From an uncultured Bdellovibrionales bacterium (GTDB taxonomy: Bacteria; Bdellovibrionota; FAC87; UBA2466), in contig CALCZU010000124.1 in NCBI GenBank assembly GCA_937903155.1, forward strand, positions 1 through 36,248: a stretch of 36,248 bases of DNA, read 5' to 3'. The notes beneath the pieces are model-generated. The model did no database searches and had not been told where the DNA came from. It saw only the letters and a list, made by a program, of their open reading frames with translations. Below are positions 32,484-36,248 of the stretch, in pieces (position 1 is the stretch's first letter; each line of letters opens with the position of its first letter). The position numbers were made by a program, and so were the translations under genes.

Positions 32484-33760
32484 CCAAAGAAAAGCAGGTT
32501 CTTCTAAGACACATCGATACTCCCGAACTTAAGAAAATTTCGGTTTATGAAGATACGGGCGGCTATCAGGCGCTTAAAAAAGCGCTCACCATGAAGCCTG
32601 ACGAGATTATTGAAGAAGTGAAAAAAAGCGGACTCAGAGGTCGTGGGGGCGCGGGTTTTCCGACGGGGATGAAATGGAGTTTCGTCCCGTTTAATAGCGG
32701 CAAACCGATTTATCTTCTTTGTAATGCGGACGAGTCTGAGCCCGGAACGTTTAAAGATCGGGTGATTATCGAAAAAAACCCTCACAACTTGATTGAGGGG
32801 ATTATCATCTCGTCTTACGCTGTTCGTTGCAACAAATCGTATATCTACATTCGTGGAGAGTACGCATATGGTGCGCGAGTTTTGCAAAAAGCCGTCGAAG
32901 AAGCTTATGCAAAAGGCTATTTGGGAAAAAATATTTTAGGAAGTAGCCACTCGCTCGAGCTCGTGGTTCACCGTGGAGCGGGAGCTTATATTTGCGGAGA
33001 AGAGACGGGCCTGATTTCCTCTCTCGAAGGTAAAAAAGGTTATCCGCGTTTAAAACCGCCATTCCCAGCGGTTCAAGGATTTTTGGAATGTCCGACGGTT
33101 GTGAATAACGTCGAAACGCTTTCGACAATTCCTTGGATTTTAAACAACACAGGTGCTGAGTACGCAAAATACGGGAAAGAAAAAAGCACCGGAACACGTT
33201 TGTATTGTCTCAGTGGTTGGTTGAATAAACCGGGAACGTACGAAGACGTCTTAGGAATGCCACTCAAGGAACTCCTTGAAACTCATGGCGGCGGGATGAA
33301 AAATGGCGCGAAATTAAAAGCCGTCATTCCCGGCGGAAGTTCGACGCCCCCTCTGACGCCCGAAGAAGTCGATAAGATGACGATGGATTATGACGACGTC
33401 GGAAAGTACGGGACGTTTTTGGGTTCGGGGGGCGTGATTGTCATCCCTGAACACTTCTGTCTTTTAAAACTCCTAGAACGTCTTACAGAATTTTATTGGG
33501 ATGAATCGTGTGGACAGTGCACGCCTTGCCGAGAAGGTACGGGATGGCTTTACAAAATTATTGAAGGCATCTACCACGGGCATGGAAAAGAATCCGATAT
33601 CGCCGATATCAAAAAAACGGCAGGCAATATGATGGGAACGACAATCTGCGCGCTGTCCGATGCGGCCGCGATGCCGGTTTTAGGATATTTGAAAAAATTC
33701 CCACATGAATTTGAAGCGCATATTAAAACCGGAAAATGTCCGTACGGGGAGACACACTAA
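32477..33760 (+). CDS. nuoF: NADH-quinone oxidoreductase subunit F (set 2)
   Basis: A 427-residue subunit that binds NADH, FMN and cluster N3. Visible: the GLRGRGGAGFPTGMKW flavin/NADH glycine-rich loop near residue 50, CNADESEPGTFKDR, AGAYICGEETGLISSLEGK, and CGQCTPCREG near 345 with a later Cys (TTICALSDAA) completing the [4Fe-4S] ligands. NADH is oxidised here. AGGAGG precedes the ATG inside the nuoE end. It is followed immediately by nuoG. Confidence 0.97.
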   Translation: MLAKEKQVLLRHIDTPELKKISVYEDTGGYQALKKALTMKPDEIIEEVKKSGLRGRGGAGFPTGMKWSFVPFNSGKPIYLLCNADESEPGTFKDRVIIEKNPHNLIEGIIISSYAVRCNKSYIYIRGEYAYGARVLQKAVEEAYAKGYLGKNILGSSHSLELVVHRGAGAYICGEETGLISSLEGKKGYPRLKPPFPAVQGFLECPTVVNNVETLSTIPWILNNTGAEYAKYGKEKSTGTRLYCLSGWLNKPGTYEDVLGMPLKELLETHGGGMKNGAKLKAVIPGGSSTPPLTPEEVDKMTMDYDDVGKYGTFLGSGGVIVIPEHFCLLKLLERLTEFYWDESCGQCTPCREGTGWLYKIIEGIYHGHGKESDIADIKKTAGNMMGTTICALSDAAAMPVLGYLKKFPHEFEAHIKTGKCPYGETH

Positions 33761-35395
33761 ATGGCGCCCGAAGTGAAATCAGTTAAATTGACGATTGATG
33801 GTAGAGAAGTCGAGATGCCAAGCAATGCAACCGTTTTTCAAGCGGCACAAAAGCTCGGAATTTTCGTTCCTCATTATTGTTATCATCCAGACCTTTCTGT
33901 CGCAGGCGTTTGCCGCATGTGTATGGTCGATATCGAAAAACAACCGAAGCTTGCGATTTCGTGTAACACGGCCGTCGCAGAAGGTATGGTCGTTAAGACG
34001 AGCACCGATAAAGTCAAAGACACGGTCAAAGGGATTTTAGAACTTCATCTGATTAATCATCCTTTAGATTGCCCGATTTGCGATAAAGCAGGGGAGTGTA
34101 AGCTTCAAGATTACTATACGGTTCACGGCAATTACGAAAGCCGAATGGATTTTGATAAAAAAAATCACAAACCCAAAGTGCAAGATATCGGAACGATTGT
34201 CTTGGACAGCGAGCGTTGTATTTTATGTACTCGTTGTGTGAGATTTACAGCTGAAGTTACGCACACTCACGAACTGGGAATTTTTAATCGCGGAGACCGC
34301 AGTACGCTGACCACCTATGATGGTGGGCCCCTCAGAAATAACTACACGGGTAATCTCGCTGATATTTGTCCGGTGGGAGCACTGACCGCGAAAGATTTCA
34401 GATTTCAACAACGCGTTTGGTTTTTAGAAAAACGCGATTCCGTTTGCGGAATGTGCGCGACGGGTTGTAATACAACGGTGTCAGTCAATCCTTCGACGAA
34501 TAAGTTGTACCGAGTGGAACCGCGTCGAAATACCGACGTCAATGCCTCTTGGATGTGTGATATCGGTCGATGGGATTATCATTATGTCTATGCGGATACG
34601 AGATTGCGAACGCCTAAAGATAAAAAAGATGGCGTCTTAAGAGATCAAACCTGGCATGAGTTCTTCCTTACATTCTCAGAAGAAATTTCCAAAGCGCCCG
34701 AAAAAGTTTGTATCGGTCTTTCGACGTATCTGACAAACGAAGAGATAACAGACCTCACCGATACGTTAGGCCAAATGGGTGTAAAGGATTTCATTCGCGT
34801 CGCCGAAGACAAAGCCGTTTTAGAAAAAGAAACAGAAGATAAGATCTTAAAACGCGCCGACGAAACGCCGAATGCGTTAGGACTTTCCGAAGTTTTCAAA
34901 AGCCAGGGCAAAAAATTCCTGACGGTGGAAGAGGGCAAAGCCAAATTAAAGTCAGGTGGTTTCCAGTGGCTTGTGATTTTAGGACTCGAAGGCAATAAAA
35001 TGCCCGGAGTTGCAGAATTGATCCTAGCTGCACCCAAAGAAACCAAGATCGCTGTGCACGCGACCAACGAAGTGAGTTTCTTCGAGAGATGCGATTGGAT
35101 TCTTCCGAATGTCTCTCAATTTGAAAAATCCGGATCCTACGTCAACGCGCTTGGAAGACTGCAAAAAGTTCAATCGTCGATCCCTTGGCAGCACACGTCG
35201 AGAGATGGACACGCAATCGGCTTAGGTCTAAAAAATGGAAACGACCGCGAAGTCGTCCAAAAAAATTATTATCAAACTGTATTTAACAAAAGACTTTCAG
35301 AATCGGTATTCCCCGGTGTGAGAACGGATTGGAGAAGACTCCATGCCACAGGCGTCAACATCGGTGAAGTGGGATACCGCGAGGGTAGAAAATGA
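33761..35395 (+). CDS. nuoG: NADH-quinone oxidoreductase subunit G (set 2), short form
   Basis: A 544-residue 75-kDa-type subunit. The N-terminal ferredoxin domain has the [2Fe-2S] ligands CYHPDLSVAGVCRMC; next come HPLDCPICDKAGEC (His-Cys3 cluster) and CILCTRCVRF...DICPVGAL. An additional motif CGMCATGC with a later Cys in SWMCD is the N7-type cluster site. The molybdopterin-oxidoreductase-like region after it is short: E. coli NuoG is about 900 residues, so some 350 are missing. No molybdenum cofactor ligands are expected. It abuts nuoF with no gap and overlaps nuoI by four bases. The end looks natural, not truncated by frameshift. Confidence 0.94.
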   Translation: MAPEVKSVKLTIDGREVEMPSNATVFQAAQKLGIFVPHYCYHPDLSVAGVCRMCMVDIEKQPKLAISCNTAVAEGMVVKTSTDKVKDTVKGILELHLINHPLDCPICDKAGECKLQDYYTVHGNYESRMDFDKKNHKPKVQDIGTIVLDSERCILCTRCVRFTAEVTHTHELGIFNRGDRSTLTTYDGGPLRNNYTGNLADICPVGALTAKDFRFQQRVWFLEKRDSVCGMCATGCNTTVSVNPSTNKLYRVEPRRNTDVNASWMCDIGRWDYHYVYADTRLRTPKDKKDGVLRDQTWHEFFLTFSEEISKAPEKVCIGLSTYLTNEEITDLTDTLGQMGVKDFIRVAEDKAVLEKETEDKILKRADETPNALGLSEVFKSQGKKFLTVEEGKAKLKSGGFQWLVILGLEGNKMPGVAELILAAPKETKIAVHATNEVSFFERCDWILPNVSQFEKSGSYVNALGRLQKVQSSIPWQHTSRDGHAIGLGLKNGNDREVVQKNYYQTVFNKRLSESVFPGVRTDWRRLHATGVNIGEVGYREGRK

Positions 35396-35886
35396 ATAAG
35401 CGACAGGTCAATCTTCCGATTTCGCAGAGAGTGTATTTAATCGCCATCTTTAAAGGGATGATGATTACGCTGAAACACTTAATCCGTAATTTAAATCCCA
35501 GAAATCTCCCGACGATTTACTATCCCGAAAAGCGCAGAAATTATTCGAAACGCTTTCGAGGTCTCCATATTCTCACTGTAAAAGAAAGCGGCGACATCCG
35601 CTGTACAGCCTGCATGATGTGCGCAACCGCATGTCCTGCCGCTTGCATCCACATCACTGCCGGTGAACACCCGGATCCAAGAGTCGAAAAATTCCCGGTC
35701 GAATTCAACATCGACATGCTCCGCTGCGTTTTCTGCGGAATGTGCGAAGAAGCCTGTCCCGTCGACGCCATCCGCATGGGACCCAACTACGAACTCGCAG
35801 ATTATTCCCGAAATGATTTTATTTATAATAAAGAATCACTCATCAAAAACGGCAACTACACCAAGAGCGTCGTAAAACACCACTAA
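35392..35886 (+). CDS. nuoI: NADH-quinone oxidoreductase subunit I (set 2)
   Basis: A 164-residue ferredoxin-like subunit with two [4Fe-4S] motifs: CTACMMCATACP near residue 72 and CVFCGMCEEACP near 110, binding N6a and N6b. The N-terminal segment (VYLIAIFKGMMITLKHLI) is the membrane-associated helix. The start overlaps nuoG (ATGA). In most operons nuoH lies between nuoG and nuoI; here it is missing, and no membrane-arm gene follows in the remaining 360 bases. The first NuoI (14553-15017) is a distant paralogue. Confidence 0.95.
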   Translation: MNKRQVNLPISQRVYLIAIFKGMMITLKHLIRNLNPRNLPTIYYPEKRRNYSKRFRGLHILTVKESGDIRCTACMMCATACPAACIHITAGEHPDPRVEKFPVEFNIDMLRCVFCGMCEEACPVDAIRMGPNYELADYSRNDFIYNKESLIKNGNYTKSVVKHH

Positions 35887-35962
35887 GTGGTTGCTTGCTT
35901 GCCGAGTAATAAGTGTAACACCCGACCTATTGCGACCGTCACCCAGCCAGAACCGTATCGCA

Positions 35963-36047
35963 AGCGAAGCTGCGCCTGACCGTCCCGTGAGTGAAGTTGC
36001 GCCCGACCCGTCGTTGCGAGGAGCCGCAGGCGACGAAGCAATCTCGC
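35963..36047. repeat. Imperfect direct repeat and REP-like palindrome
   Basis: AGCGAAGCTGCGCCTGACCG (from 35963) recurs as AGTGAAGTTGCGCCCGACCC (from 35990). It is followed by a stretch from GTTGCGAGGAGCC to GACGAAGCAATCTCGC (36013-36047), closely like the widespread repeat family TTGCGAGGAGCGAAGCGACGAAGCAATCT of many bacterial genomes. GCGAG and CTCGC can pair. Confidence 0.6.
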
Positions 36048-36089
36048 AGTACTCGAGAAGAATCTTGGATGCGACGAATATCGGTCATC

Positions 36090-36222
36090 AAAATTTAAAA
36101 TTGTGGGATCCTTTTATATCAGAGAGGATTTTTCGAAGCGCATCGACATGGCGCTGCGGATCAAACCGTTGCCATCCACCAGTCCAGGAGTGCCGCAGCT
36201 TAATCCCACAATTTCAAATTTT
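36090..36222. repeat. 20-bp inverted repeat enclosing 93 bases
   Basis: AAAATTTAAAATTGTGGGAT (36090-36109) is the reverse complement of ATCCCACAATTTCAAATTTT (36203-36222) except for one base. Inside, GCTGCGG (36153-36159) pairs perfectly with CCGCAGC (36193-36199). No open frame lies within. It may be a structured RNA or a small non-autonomous element. Confidence 0.6.
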
Positions 36223-36248
36223 GCTGCCCTCTTCGTTCCCACCCGCTA

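Larger units (their letters stand above)
35887..36248. other. Non-coding right end of the window
   Basis: No gene is seen after nuoI. The stretch holds the REP-like repeat and the 20-bp inverted repeat described separately. No terminator with a T-run was found after nuoI. Confidence 0.5.

Overview
The window looks like a chromosomal segment of a flagellated Gram-negative bacterium. The most likely home is the Bdellovibrionota or a related former deltaproteobacterial lineage. This is inferred from a compact 276-residue flagellin with only the conserved ends, lipoproteins with clear lipoboxes, secreted LamG, kelch and BspA-type repeat proteins, a LysM/M23 envelope peptidase, and two peripheral-arm sets of respiratory complex I. 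No plasmid, phage, CRISPR or transposase gene is visible.

Layout. Positions 1-8800 carry surface or secreted repeat proteins: a LamG protein cut by the left edge, a delta-60/kelch/Ig-like protein that appears broken by a frameshift, and a BspA-like lipoprotein. A minimal DEAD-box RNA helicase and a small exported protein lie among them. Positions 9100-13940 hold an amino-acid permease, a tRNA-Leu(CAA), three unrecognised exported or membrane proteins and ribosomal protein S20. Positions 13942-17175 (minus strand) are an operon nuoB-nuoC-nuoD-nuoI plus a rhodanese protein. A 26-codon lysine-rich peptide gene and a flagellin gene follow. Positions 18700-24296 (plus strand) are a tightly overlapping five-gene run: receiver-like regulator, biotin-protein ligase, type III pantothenate kinase and two polytopic GT-C-like membrane proteins. 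It converges with a fatty-acid desaturase. Positions 25287-26860 hold a cysteine-repeat protein, a four-helix-bundle (S23) remnant bordered by degenerate heptamer repeats, and a Gly/Cys-rich secreted protein with a structured leader and a strong terminator. Positions 26910-29647 are prfB (with the +1 frameshift autoregulatory site), surE and an NlpD-like lipoprotein. Positions 29729-35886 are a second complex I operon, nuoB-C-D-E-F-G-I. The right end is non-coding and carries REP-like and inverted repeats.

How the genes fit together. The second nuo operon encodes an NADH-oxidising module (NuoEFG) and a connecting module (NuoBCDI). The first encodes only a connecting module. No membrane-arm gene (nuoA, H, J-N) is present in either, so those subunits must be encoded outside the window. 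The two NuoB proteins differ around the cluster N2 ligands, which suggests two distinct lineages rather than a recent duplication.

The parts most worth a second look are the paired complex I sets, the nested LamG architecture, the probable frameshift in the kelch protein, a perfect 17-bp inverted repeat upstream of rpsT, an inverted repeat that contains both the -10 box and the start codon of the receiver gene, the 16-residue cysteine repeat protein, and the heptamer repeats around the S23 remnant.
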